Positions 25,603 through 33,583 of a stretch of 46,697 nucleotides of DNA are shown piece by piece. Location of the stretch: assembly GCF_011045015.1 (NCBI RefSeq), contig NZ_JAAKZY010000068.1, positions 1 through 46,697 on the forward strand. Direction: 5' to 3'. Below the pieces are notes generated by a model. The model was not told where the DNA came from. It saw only the letters and a list, made by a program, of their open reading frames with translations, and made no database searches. A program made the translations under genes and the position numbers. Positions within the stretch are counted from its first letter, which is position 1. Each line of letters starts with the position of its first letter. The stretch is from Streptomyces scabichelini. GTDB lineage: Bacteria > Actinomycetota > Actinomycetes > Streptomycetales > Streptomycetaceae.

Positions 25603-25913
25603 CGGGTGTGGTGGCCTTTGGTACTCGTGCCCGGGTGAGGGCGGGACCGTGACCTTGCCGGGGACAAGGATAGGGCTCGCCGGACCTTGTCCCTGGTGCT
25701 TCGCCTCCGTGGCTCAATGTGGAGGTTCGGTGAAGCGGTCCTGATAATCGCAGGCAGGTGCGAATCGTGCATTGCTTTTGGCGCCTCGCGCCCCTGGTGT
25801 TGTGCACTCGTTATGCCTGCGCCCCAGTCATCCCTTCCGCCCCATGTGTCCGATCGGCGCGCAGACATAGTCATATGCTTCAGAAAGCCTCCAAAATTGG
25901 GCATTCTTCGCAT
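25603..25913. other. Intergenic region between tRNA-Arg and dynA
   Basis: 311 bases holding two divergent promoters that I cannot place with confidence. The segment from about 25730 is less GC-rich than its surroundings, as promoters are. TATGCT at 25874-25879 is a possible -10 for the dynamin operon. No gene is supported. Confidence 0.4.
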
Positions 25914-27521
25914 GTGGTGACCTTGGACGTACGGCCTCAGCTGCTCGACGCACTCTCCGCCCTGCGCGACCGTGTCGCCGCCGCACGCTTTCCGCTGCCC
26001 TTGCCTGGGGCACCACGCGCGCGTGCCAACCGCGACGAACTGCTCGCACAACTCGACGATTATCTCGTGCCCCGGTTGAGGGAGCCCGAAGCACCGCTGC
26101 TCGCCGTCGTGGGGGGATCCACCGGCGCCGGAAAGTCGACACTCGTCAACTCTCTCGTAGGACGGCGCGTCAGCGAGGCGGGGGTGCTGCGGCCCACGAC
26201 GCGTACTCCGGTGCTGGTGTGCCATCCGGAGGACCAGCACTGGTTCAGCGGAATGCGTGTACTGCCCGAACTCACACGCGTGTGGCGACCCCGAAGGGAC
26301 GGCGGCGACGACCTGCTGCTGCCCGGCGAGGACGGCGCGCGCGTGCTGCGTATCGAGACCGTCGACACCCTCCCGCGCGGGCTCGCTCTCCTCGACGCGC
26401 CCGACGTCGACTCCCTGATGGCCGACAACCGCGTCCTCGCCGCCGAACTCATCTGTGCCGCCGATGTATGGATCATGGTCACCACGGCCGCGCGGTACGC
26501 CGACGCCGTGCCGTGGCATCTGCTGCGTACGGCCAAGGAGCACGACGCCACCCTCGTCACGGTCCTCGACCGTGTGCCGCACCAGGTGGTGTCCGAGGTG
26601 TCTCGGCAGTACGGCGCCCTGCTCACCAAGGCGGGACTCGGCGACGTGCCCCGCTTCACCGTGCCCGAGCTGCCCGAGTCCGCGTGGGGCGGGGGTCTGC
26701 TGCCGGCCACCGCCGTGGCGCCGCTGCGGGCCTGGCTCATGCATCAGGCGCAGGAACCCGGGGCCCGGCATCAGGTGATGGCACGTACGGCGTACGGGGT
26801 GCTCGACTCGCTGAAGGCGCGGATGCCCGAACTGGCCAGTGCGGCGGCCGCGCAGTACGCCGCCGCGCTGCGGCTCACCGCGGCCGTCGACGGGGCGTAC
26901 GACAGCGAGCACGCGCGCGTGCGGGGTCGTTTGCAGGCCGGGGCGGTGCTCGCCGGGGACGCGTTGAAGCGGTGGCGCAGCTACCCGCTGGACTGCACAG
27001 CCGGCGAGCTGCTCGACGCGCTCGTCGAGAGCCTGGCCGCGCTGCTGCTGTGTGCTGTCGCCGCCGCCGACGAGCGCGTCGACGAGGCCTGGCGGCGTGA
27101 ACCGGCCGCGGGCGCACCGGGCCTGGCGGACCGTGACCCGAGCCCGGAGGGCGCCGAGCACCGGATCGGGCTGGCCGTACGGCGCTGGCGGCGGGTCATC
27201 GAGGAGTACGCCGAGGAGGAGGTACGCCACCTCGACAGGAGCATCGCACCGGACGCCGAGGTGGTGGCCGCGCTGGTCGCCACCGCGCTCCTGGGCGGCC
27301 GCCGGGCGCGGTCCGCGGGCGAGAGTCTCGCCGAGCGGATCGGCGCACACGGTGCTCTGCGGCTGCGCGACCGGGGCGGGCGACTGCTCACGGACTACCT
27401 CGACAAGACGCTGCACGCCGAACGAGAGCGGCGGCTCGCCCCGCTCGACGCCCTCGACGTACGCCCGGAACCACAGGCCGAACTCATCGCCGCGCTGTCC
27501 GTACTGCAGAAGGAGAGGTGA
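25914..27521 (+). CDS. dynA: Dynamin-like GTPase, sporulation division (DynA-like)
   Basis: 535 residues from GTG 25914. An ATG at 25875 would add 13 residues but lies in AT-richer promoter-like sequence. The P-loop is GGSTGAGKS (67-75), followed by switch-like RPTTRTPVLVCHP, then LALLDAPDVDSLMADN (G3) and VTVLDRVPHQ (G4-like). A long helical region with no clear membrane segment follows. In Streptomyces, two dynamin-like proteins encoded together, DynA and DynB, stabilise FtsZ ladders during sporulation septation; identification rests on this paired layout and the adjacent ssb gene. The stop overlaps the next GTG by 4 bases, so the pair is coupled. Confidence 0.82.
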   Translation: MVTLDVRPQLLDALSALRDRVAAARFPLPLPGAPRARANRDELLAQLDDYLVPRLREPEAPLLAVVGGSTGAGKSTLVNSLVGRRVSEAGVLRPTTRTPVLVCHPEDQHWFSGMRVLPELTRVWRPRRDGGDDLLLPGEDGARVLRIETVDTLPRGLALLDAPDVDSLMADNRVLAAELICAADVWIMVTTAARYADAVPWHLLRTAKEHDATLVTVLDRVPHQVVSEVSRQYGALLTKAGLGDVPRFTVPELPESAWGGGLLPATAVAPLRAWLMHQAQEPGARHQVMARTAYGVLDSLKARMPELASAAAAQYAAALRLTAAVDGAYDSEHARVRGRLQAGAVLAGDALKRWRSYPLDCTAGELLDALVESLAALLLCAVAAADERVDEAWRREPAAGAPGLADRDPSPEGAEHRIGLAVRRWRRVIEEYAEEEVRHLDRSIAPDAEVVAALVATALLGGRRARSAGESLAERIGAHGALRLRDRGGRLLTDYLDKTLHAERERRLAPLDALDVRPEPQAELIAALSVLQKER

Positions 27522-29542
27522 CCGCGGTGACCGCCGTCACGGATCACAGGGATCACTCCGACCACACCGGAGACGACGAGGGACGCGGGGACGGTGAGCA
27601 CGCGCGCGTGGAGAACGATTTCGTACAGGAGGACGCTCGGGTGGAGGGCGACGGCGACGGGCACGCGCGCGTGGAGGACGTCACGGACACCGAGGAGTCC
27701 GCTTCGACCGAGGAGTCCACTTCCGCGGGTTCCACGGGTTCCACGGGTTCCACGGATTCTGCGGATTTCATGGATTCCGCGGATTCTGTGGGTTCGGCGG
27801 ATCCAGTGGGTTCCACGGAATCCGAAGGCTTCTGGGACGACGGACTGATCGCACGGCGCGTGTCCGCTACGGCCGAGAGGCAGGGGCATGGGCAGGGACA
27901 GCCCGTACCGGAGGCGGTCGTCGACCCCTGGCAACCGGCGGTGACTCCTCTCGCGTACGACAGGACGCTACGGTCGCGTCTCGACGCGCTGCGCGAACTG
28001 GTGGGCCTGTCGCGGACCCGACTCGACAGCGGAACGCTCGCCGAGGCGGGACGCGTCCTCGACGCGGCGGCGGCGCGGCGCAGGCTCTCCGGGCAGCACA
28101 CCGTCGTCGCCATCGCCGGGGCCACCGGCAGCGGAAAGTCGCAGCTCTTCAACGCGCTCGCCGGAGTGGCCATTTCGGAGACCGGAGTACGCAGGCCGAC
28201 CACCGCCGCGCCCATCGCGTGCAGCTGGAGTGACGGCGCGGCGACTCTCATCGACCGGCTCGGCATCCCGGGGCGGCTGCGGCGGCGTCCGTTGCAGAGC
28301 CCCGAGGCCGAGGCGCAGTTGCGCGGGCTCGTCCTGATCGACCTGCCCGACCACGACTCCGCCGCTGTCCAGCACCGCGAACAAGTGGACCGCATCCTGG
28401 GGCTCGTCGACGCCGTCATCTGGGTCGTCGACCCGGAGAAGTACGCCGACGCCGTACTGCACGAGCGCTATCTGCGGCCCATGGCGGGACACGCGGAAGT
28501 CACCTTCGTAGTCCTCAACCAGATCGACCGACTCCCCGGAGAAGCCGCCGACCAGGTCCTCGACGACCTCAGGCGACTGCTCGACGAGGACGGGATCGCG
28601 CTCGGCGAGTACGGCGAACCGGGCGCGACCGTACTCGCGGTGTCCGCACTCACCGGGAACGGCGTCGGTGAACTGCGCGAGACGCTCGGCCACTTCGTGG
28701 CCGAGCGGGGAGCCGCGGCACGCCGGATCTCCGCCGACCTGGACGCGGCGGCGGCGCGCCTGTGGCCCGTCTACGCGAACGGGCGGTGGGCCGGGCTCAG
28801 CGAGGAGGCGCGCGACGAGTTCGCCGACCGGCTCGCGGACGCGGTGGGCGCCACGGCCGCGGGCGAGGCCGCCGAGCGCGCCTGGCGCCGCAACGCCAAC
28901 CGCGCGTGCGGTACCCCCTGGCTGCGGCTGTGGCGCTGGTACGAGGACCTGCGGGAACCGCCGACCGGGCTCCTCTCCTTGCGGACGTACGCCGACGAGG
29001 AGGCCACGGCACGCCAGCGCGTCGAGCAGGCGGTGCGCACGGTGGCCGAGCAGGCGTCGGGCGGACTGCCCACACCCTGGGCGCAGTCGGTGCGCGAGGC
29101 GGCCGTACGCGGATCGCAGGGGCTGTCCGAGGCGCTGGACGAACTGGCGGTACGGGCCGGGAATCCGGCCGGGCGACCGCCGCGGCCCGGCTGGTGGCCG
29201 GCGGCCGTACTGGTGCAGGCGTCCATGACCATCCTCCAAGTCATCGGCGGACTCTGGCTGCTGGGCCAGATCATCGGCTTCATGTCACCGAATCTCGGGG
29301 TGCCGGTGCTGCTGATGGTGATCGGCATCGTCGGCGGACCGGGCGTCGAGTGGGCCTGCAAGCTGGCGGCACGCGGTCCTGCGCGGCGATACGGGCACGA
29401 GGCGGAACGGCGATTGCGGGAGGCCGCCGCGGGGTGCGGCCGGGCTCGGGTGCTGGATCCGGTGGCGGCGGAGTTGCTGCGATATCGGGAGGTACGGGAG
29501 CAGTACGTGCGTGTCACGGGCATTGGGGCCCCGATCGGGTGA
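27518..29542 (+). CDS. dynB: Dynamin-like GTPase with C-terminal membrane anchor (DynB-like)
   Basis: 674 residues. Residues 1-135 are disordered and acidic, with His/Asp, then Ser/Thr/Gly/Asp repeats. The GTPase begins near 145: P-loop GATGSGKS (201-208), RPTTAAPIAC, LVLIDLPDHDS (G3) and LNQIDRLPG (G4). Two hydrophobic helices near the C-terminus (MTILQVIGGLWLLGQIIGFM and VPVLLMVIGIVGG) form the membrane hairpin expected of DynB. It would recruit the dynamin complex to sporulation septa (family knowledge). Starts at GTG overlapping the dynA stop. The repeat-rich N-terminus is probably strain-variable in length. Confidence 0.82.
   Translation: MTAVTAVTDHRDHSDHTGDDEGRGDGEHARVENDFVQEDARVEGDGDGHARVEDVTDTEESASTEESTSAGSTGSTGSTDSADFMDSADSVGSADPVGSTESEGFWDDGLIARRVSATAERQGHGQGQPVPEAVVDPWQPAVTPLAYDRTLRSRLDALRELVGLSRTRLDSGTLAEAGRVLDAAAARRRLSGQHTVVAIAGATGSGKSQLFNALAGVAISETGVRRPTTAAPIACSWSDGAATLIDRLGIPGRLRRRPLQSPEAEAQLRGLVLIDLPDHDSAAVQHREQVDRILGLVDAVIWVVDPEKYADAVLHERYLRPMAGHAEVTFVVLNQIDRLPGEAADQVLDDLRRLLDEDGIALGEYGEPGATVLAVSALTGNGVGELRETLGHFVAERGAAARRISADLDAAAARLWPVYANGRWAGLSEEARDEFADRLADAVGATAAGEAAERAWRRNANRACGTPWLRLWRWYEDLREPPTGLLSLRTYADEEATARQRVEQAVRTVAEQASGGLPTPWAQSVREAAVRGSQGLSEALDELAVRAGNPAGRPPRPGWWPAAVLVQASMTILQVIGGLWLLGQIIGFMSPNLGVPVLLMVIGIVGGPGVEWACKLAARGPARRYGHEAERRLREAAAGCGRARVLDPVAAELLRYREVREQYVRVTGIGAPIG
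27728..27828 (+). repeat. Nine-base tandem repeats coding the Ser/Thr/Asp/Gly stretch of DynB
   Basis: About ten degenerate copies of a GGNTTCYRYG-like nine-base unit encode a three-residue pattern such as GST-GST-DSA-DSV. In-frame units let the linker change length by slippage without breaking the protein. Confidence 0.7.
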
Positions 29543-29547
29543 CGGCG

Positions 29548-29556
29548 TTGTCCACA
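29548..29556 (+). promoter_or_regulatory. DnaA box TTGTCCACA
   Basis: Perfect match to the Streptomyces DnaA-box consensus, inside a GTTG-TCCA-CAAC palindrome, six bases after dynB and about 150 bases before ssbB. A second, 8/9 match lies at 29676-29684. Confidence 0.5.
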
Positions 29557-29675
29557 ACCGGGCGGTAGCCCACAGCGCTCAGCGGGCTCGGGCCCGGCGG
29601 AGGCAGTCTGAGATCGCGGCGATCACAGCGCGGTCGTCGCGACAGACGCAGCCGTACGGGACCGGCCCGTACGCG

Positions 29676-29684
29676 TGTGGACAT
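29676..29684 (-). promoter_or_regulatory. DnaA-box-like site (8/9) just before ssbB
   Basis: TGTGGACAT matches TGTGGACAA, the reverse complement of the consensus, in eight of nine positions. It lies 15 bases before the ssbB ATG, overlapping the leader. Confidence 0.35.
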
Positions 29685-29699
29685 GGGAGGGGTTCGGCC

Positions 29700-30170
29700 A
29701 TGAACGAGATGACGGTGTGCGCGGTGGGGAACGTCGCGACGCGGCCGGTGTACCGGGAGACGGCGTCGGGGGCGTCGGCGCGGTTCCGGCTGGCGGTGAC
29801 ACAGCGGTACTGGGACCGCGAGAAGAACGCGTGGACGGACGGACACACCAACTTCTTCACGGTGTGGGCCAAGCGGTCGCTCGCGACCAATGTGCAGGCG
29901 TCCGTGACGCTGGGCGATCCGGTGGTCGTCCAGGGCAGGCTGAAGGTCCGCACCGACCAACGCGACGGTAAGGCATGGACGTACGCCGACATCGAGGCCA
30001 CCGCGGTCGGCCACGACCTGGCGCGCGGCACCGCGGCGTTCCGGCGGGCGAACAAGGGTGAGACGGCTCCGGCCGCGCCGCCCCGGCCGGAGCCCAGCTG
30101 GGAAACGGAGCCGGGAATGCAGCCGGACGCGCCTGCTCAACAGCAGGCAGCGCCAGCACTGGTGACGTGA
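29700..30170 (+). CDS. ssbB: Single-stranded DNA-binding protein, second paralogue (SsbB-like)
   Basis: 156 residues. An OB fold fills about 1-110: MTVCAVGNVATRPVYRET, ARFRLAVTQRYWD, NFFTVWAKRSLATNV, LGDPVVVQGRLKVR. A short Pro/Ala/Gln tail lacks the acidic DDDIPF-type tip of housekeeping SSB, as expected for the sporulation paralogue SsbB, which acts in chromosome segregation in Streptomyces. The ATG at 29700 has GGGAGGGG upstream. Its place after dynAB fits a sporulation locus. Two DnaA-box-like sites upstream suggest a link to replication. Confidence 0.88.
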   Translation: MNEMTVCAVGNVATRPVYRETASGASARFRLAVTQRYWDREKNAWTDGHTNFFTVWAKRSLATNVQASVTLGDPVVVQGRLKVRTDQRDGKAWTYADIEATAVGHDLARGTAAFRRANKGETAPAAPPRPEPSWETEPGMQPDAPAQQQAAPALVT

Positions 30171-30469
30171 CGTCAAACGCACTCGCCTCGTCAGCCGACC
30201 TTGGGTGACATCGGCGCTGACCTCGGCGGTCGAAGTGCGGCTTATCGGCGAATGCGTTCCGAACGATCCCAGTGGATTTGTCGACAAGCCCGGCCCGCCA
30301 CGCGATCTTGGCGATAACAATTCCGAGTCGGATCGGTTATCCGATGGCATGACTGGGGGGCGTGGTGCGCGCCGTCCCTAGGATGCCGGGCATAGCTCTC
30401 GGGGCTTCTGATTCTGCTGGTGGGACCGTAACCCCCCACGTCAACGGGTCCTGCTCGAAGGGGAATTCT

Positions 30470-31876
30470 GTGCTGTCTTCGTTCTCTGCGCTGTTCGCAC
30501 GCGGGCGGGGCCCTGCCCGTCTCGCCGCGGCGACGCTGGTGTCCGGACTCGTCGTGGTGAGCGCGGTGACCACCGCGGGTACGGCCGCCGCCGACGAGAT
30601 CCCCCAGGGCCAGGGCGGCGCGACCGCCACCATAGGCGGCCTGAAGATGTCCGGGCCCGCTGTCATCCACGACAACGGCGAGGACAGGCAGGTGTCCGCG
30701 GGACTCTTCGAGATGTCCGTCGACAACGGCGGCACTCTGCAGACCTACTGCATCGACATCCAAACCCCGACACAGATGGCCGCCAAGTACCAGGAGACGC
30801 CCTGGAGCGGTACGTCGCTGAACGGCAATCCGGACGCGGGCAAGATCCGTTGGATCCTGCAGAACTCCTACCCGCAGGTGAACGACCTCGCGGCGCTGGC
30901 CGAGAGGGCGGGCGCGAGCGGCCTCACCGAGGAGGACGCGGCGGCCGGCACGCAGGTGGCGATCTGGCGGTACTCGGACGGCGCCGATGTGGAAGCGGTG
31001 AACCCACGCGCGGAGAAGCTCGCCGACCACCTGCAGAAGAGCGCGCGGAACGTGGCGGAGCCCGAGGCTTCCCTGACCCTGGATCCCCCGGCGGTCTCCG
31101 GGCGCGCCGGTGAAATGCTCGGCCCGGTCACGGTCCACACCAACGCGGACAGTGTGGGGGTGACGCCGCCAGCCGACGCGACGAGCGGGGTGCGGGTCGT
31201 CGACGAGGACGGCAGGGCCATCACGTCCGCGGCCGACGGCAGCCGGCTGTTCTTCGACGTGCCCGAGGGTGCCGCGGACGGCTCGGCCGCGCTGACGGTA
31301 CAGGCCTCGACCACCGTGCCGGTCGGCCGGGCCTTCGCCTCCGAGACCAGAAGCCAGACCCAGATCCTCGCGGGCTCCAGCGAGTCGACGGTCTCCGCGA
31401 CGGCGACCGCGAACTGGGCCAAGAAGGGCGCGATACCCGCCCTGTCGGCCGAGAAGAACTGCGCCAAGGGCGGCGTGGACATCACGGCGACCAACGAGGG
31501 GGACGAGCCGTTCACCTTCGAGCTGATGGGATCCGCGCACACCATCGAGGCGGGCACATCACAGACCGTGACGGTCCCGCTCCAGGAGGACCAGCCGTAC
31601 GACTTCACGATCAGGGGACCGAACGGCTACGAGAAGCGGTTCAACGGCGTCCTCGACTGCCGGACGCAGAGCAGCGCGGGAGGTGAGACCACACAGACGC
31701 TGAGCGAGCCGAGCCCCGCCACGGCCGACGGCAACTCCAGCGGGGGCACCGACCTCGCCGAGACCGGCAGCTCCAGCGCCACCCCGGTGATAGCCGGAAT
31801 CGCGATCGCCCTGCTCGTGGTCGGCGGCGCCGCCGTGTTCCTCGTCCGCTCGAGGAACACCCCGACGCAGGAATGA
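30470..31876 (+). CDS. TQXA thioester-domain surface protein with LAETG sortase signal
   Basis: 468 residues from GTG 30470 (RBS GAAGGGG). Signal peptide with cleavage near AAA-DE (about 41). The thioester domain follows, with C94 in QTYCID and Q162 in GTQVAIW. This Cys/Gln pair forms an internal thioester in TED/TQXA proteins, which can bond covalently to amines on a target surface. Two Ig-like stretches follow. LAETG begins at residue 429, then a membrane helix and a basic tail, the class E sortase pattern of Streptomyces. The 299 bases before it hold AT-richer sequence with TTGTCGACAA; no gene is seen there. Confidence 0.88.
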   Translation: MLSSFSALFARGRGPARLAAATLVSGLVVVSAVTTAGTAAADEIPQGQGGATATIGGLKMSGPAVIHDNGEDRQVSAGLFEMSVDNGGTLQTYCIDIQTPTQMAAKYQETPWSGTSLNGNPDAGKIRWILQNSYPQVNDLAALAERAGASGLTEEDAAAGTQVAIWRYSDGADVEAVNPRAEKLADHLQKSARNVAEPEASLTLDPPAVSGRAGEMLGPVTVHTNADSVGVTPPADATSGVRVVDEDGRAITSAADGSRLFFDVPEGAADGSAALTVQASTTVPVGRAFASETRSQTQILAGSSESTVSATATANWAKKGAIPALSAEKNCAKGGVDITATNEGDEPFTFELMGSAHTIEAGTSQTVTVPLQEDQPYDFTIRGPNGYEKRFNGVLDCRTQSSAGGETTQTLSEPSPATADGNSSGGTDLAETGSSSATPVIAGIAIALLVVGGAAVFLVRSRNTPTQE

Positions 31877-31938
31877 AGCCGAATGACCGCACCTTGACAA
31901 CTGCACAGTGAGTGACCGCTCGCTGACTCCCTGATCCC

Positions 31939-31975
31939 GCGGCCCCGGCCCGCCCCTCCAGCGGCCCGGGGCCGC
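31939..31975 (+). terminator. GC-rich hairpin terminator after the LAETG gene
   Basis: GCGGCCCCGG (31939-31948) pairs with CCGGGGCCGC (31966-31975) over a 17-base loop, 63 bases after the stop codon. Confidence 0.75.
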
Positions 31976-32042
31976 CACCGTCGCCACCCGCCGGGGGCAG
32001 CGGGCGCTCCACTATCCGGTTTCCGCCGAGGGCTGGCCGTAC

Positions 32043-32057
32043 GGCAAGATGGGGTGT
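32043..32057. repeat. Left att core (integrase side) of the AICE
   Basis: GGCAAGATGGGGTGT, identical to 41910-41924. Weaker similarity extends 16 bases to the left (32026). ACGGCAAG (32041-32048) and CTTGCCGT (32060-32067) form an inverted repeat around the core, as expected for integrase arm or core binding. Confidence 0.75.
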
Positions 32058-32082
32058 TACTTGCCGTCAGAGGGCATGAAAA

Positions 32083-32119
32083 GGCCCCTCACCAGCGGGT
32101 TTTCCACCGATGAGGGGCC
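32083..32119 (-). terminator. Rho-independent-type terminator of the int gene
   Basis: On the minus strand GGCCCCTCA (32119-32111) and TGAGGGGCC (32091-32083) form a 9-bp stem followed by TTTT. It lies just downstream of the integrase stop and stops AICE transcription from reaching the att site. Confidence 0.85.
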
Positions 32120-32122
32120 GTG

Positions 32123-33385
32123 TCAGGCAGCTTGGGCCGCCTCTGGGCCGTCATGAGCGTGACCGGCGGCCCGGTACATCGCGGAGATGGCTTTCCGGGT
32201 CCGGGTCTCACTGGACGGCATAAGGTGCGTGTAGACGCGCAGGGTGAACCCCGGGTCACTGTGACCGAGGTAGAGACTCAGGGCTTTGATGTTCTCCCCG
32301 GCGTCCAGGAGGACCGAGGCGTAGAAGTGCCGTAGGGCGTGCATGCCGTGCTCGCGGGCCGCCGCGTACCGCTGGCCCTTCTTGGGGACCGGAATGATCC
32401 CGGCGGACGCCAACGCGGGCTTCCACGACTGGTCGTTGAACCCCTGGCTCCAGATGGCGGCGCCGATGCCGCTCGTGAAGACGAGCCGACGAGTGACCTT
32501 CGGGCCGGTCGGGGTCAGCCACGGCAAGGTGACGTCGACCGGCGGGAACTGCTTCATGTGCTCGGTCAGTGCGGCCGATACCTCAAGGTCGAGGGGCACG
32601 TCACGGAGCTTGCCTCGCTTGGGAGGGGCGAAGACGAGAGTGCCGTGAACCTTCTTGACCTGCTGGCGCACGTACAGCCAGCCGAGATCACCGATGTTGT
32701 CGACGGCGAGTCCGAAGATTTCTCCCTGCCGTAGACCACATCCCGCCCCCACGTCGACCGTGCCCTTGTAGCGGTCGGGCAGACCGGCCCGTACGCCGAA
32801 CACCTGCTCAGCAGCCCACGGATGCACACGAGTCGGCGCGGGTCGAGGTGCCTTGACCGATCGGGCTCGGCAGGGATTCGAGGCCAGCAGACGGTCATCT
32901 ACGGCCGCGTTCAGCACGGAGGAGACCGCGTCGAAGATGAGGCGCCGGTACTGGGCGGACGCTACGGCGTCTTCGAGTTGCCGGTTCCAGTCGCGGACGT
33001 GCTCAGGCTGGAAGGAGCCGATGGGGCGAGCGCCGAGGTACGGCAGAGCGTGAAGGCGCAACCTGCCTTCCACGGCGGCGCGGCTCGTGAGGTCGGTCGT
33101 GAGGGCACCGATCCAGCGTTCCGTGTACTCGCGGAAGGTGACGCGACCAGCCTTCGGGTCCATGTACTGCCCGCGCGCCATGTCGGCTTCGATGTTGGTC
33201 AACCACGTGTCGGCCAAGCGCTTCTGCTTGTCGGGGAAGCTCTTCGACTTCTCGGTGCCGTCAGGGGCGACGTATCGCGCCCGATAGCGCAGGCCCTGGC
33301 CATGACGATCGGTCTTGACCTTTCGGGTCTTGCCGTCCGAGTCCACCTCGGTCCGGAACCAGCGGTCTTGGACGTGTCCCGCCAT
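32123..33385 (-). CDS. int: Tyrosine-recombinase integrase of the AICE
   Basis: 420 residues. Catalytic residues are R219 (GLRQGE), H349 and R352 (HALRH), H375 (LGHSD) and nucleophile Y385 (VYTHL). The N-terminal part carries an arm-binding domain (YRARYVAPDGTEKSKSFPDK) and the SAM-like core-binding domain. It catalyses integration and excision at the 15-bp core. The ATG at 33385 shares one base with the stop of xis (TGATG), and GGGGGAGG lies upstream, so xis and int are coupled. It adjoins the left att site, as in pSAM2. Confidence 0.95.
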   Translation of the reverse strand: MAGHVQDRWFRTEVDSDGKTRKVKTDRHGQGLRYRARYVAPDGTEKSKSFPDKQKRLADTWLTNIEADMARGQYMDPKAGRVTFREYTERWIGALTTDLTSRAAVEGRLRLHALPYLGARPIGSFQPEHVRDWNRQLEDAVASAQYRRLIFDAVSSVLNAAVDDRLLASNPCRARSVKAPRPAPTRVHPWAAEQVFGVRAGLPDRYKGTVDVGAGCGLRQGEIFGLAVDNIGDLGWLYVRQQVKKVHGTLVFAPPKRGKLRDVPLDLEVSAALTEHMKQFPPVDVTLPWLTPTGPKVTRRLVFTSGIGAAIWSQGFNDQSWKPALASAGIIPVPKKGQRYAAAREHGMHALRHFYASVLLDAGENIKALSLYLGHSDPGFTLRVYTHLMPSSETRTRKAISAMYRAAGHAHDGPEAAQAA

Positions 33386-33582
33386 CAGGCAGCCTCCCCC
33401 ATCTGGGAGTCCACCCAGGCCCGCACGTCGTTCGGGTCGAAGCGCAGGTGCCGGCCGACGCGGAAGCCACGGGGACCGGTGCGTTTGCGGCGCCACTGGT
33501 AGACCGTCTCGATGCTGGGCAGCTCGAACATCTCCACCAGGTCGTCAGGCGTCAGGAAGCGGCGCGGCAACTCGGAGGCCAT
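33385..33582 (-). CDS. xis: Excisionase, MerR/AlpA-like HTH
   Basis: 65 residues: FLTPDDLVEMFELPSIETVY, then the recognition part QWRRKRTGPRGFRVGRH and RFDPNDVRAWV. This is the helix-turn-helix 17 type used by AICE excisionases to bend attL/attR and favour excision. Its ATG starts one base after the rep stop, and its stop overlaps the int start. The rep-xis-int order matches pSAM2. Confidence 0.92.
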   Translation of the reverse strand: MASELPRRFLTPDDLVEMFELPSIETVYQWRRKRTGPRGFRVGRHLRFDPNDVRAWVDSQMGEAA

Positions 33583-33583
33583 G

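Noticed and set aside
25593..27416. 607-codon open frame antisense to dynA
   Set aside because: Shadow of a high-GC gene; it also runs into the tRNA, has no domain, and the sense strand has clear GTPase motifs.
27728..27828. Possible CRISPR-like array
   Set aside because: Nine-base in-frame degenerate units without spacers, inside a coding region.
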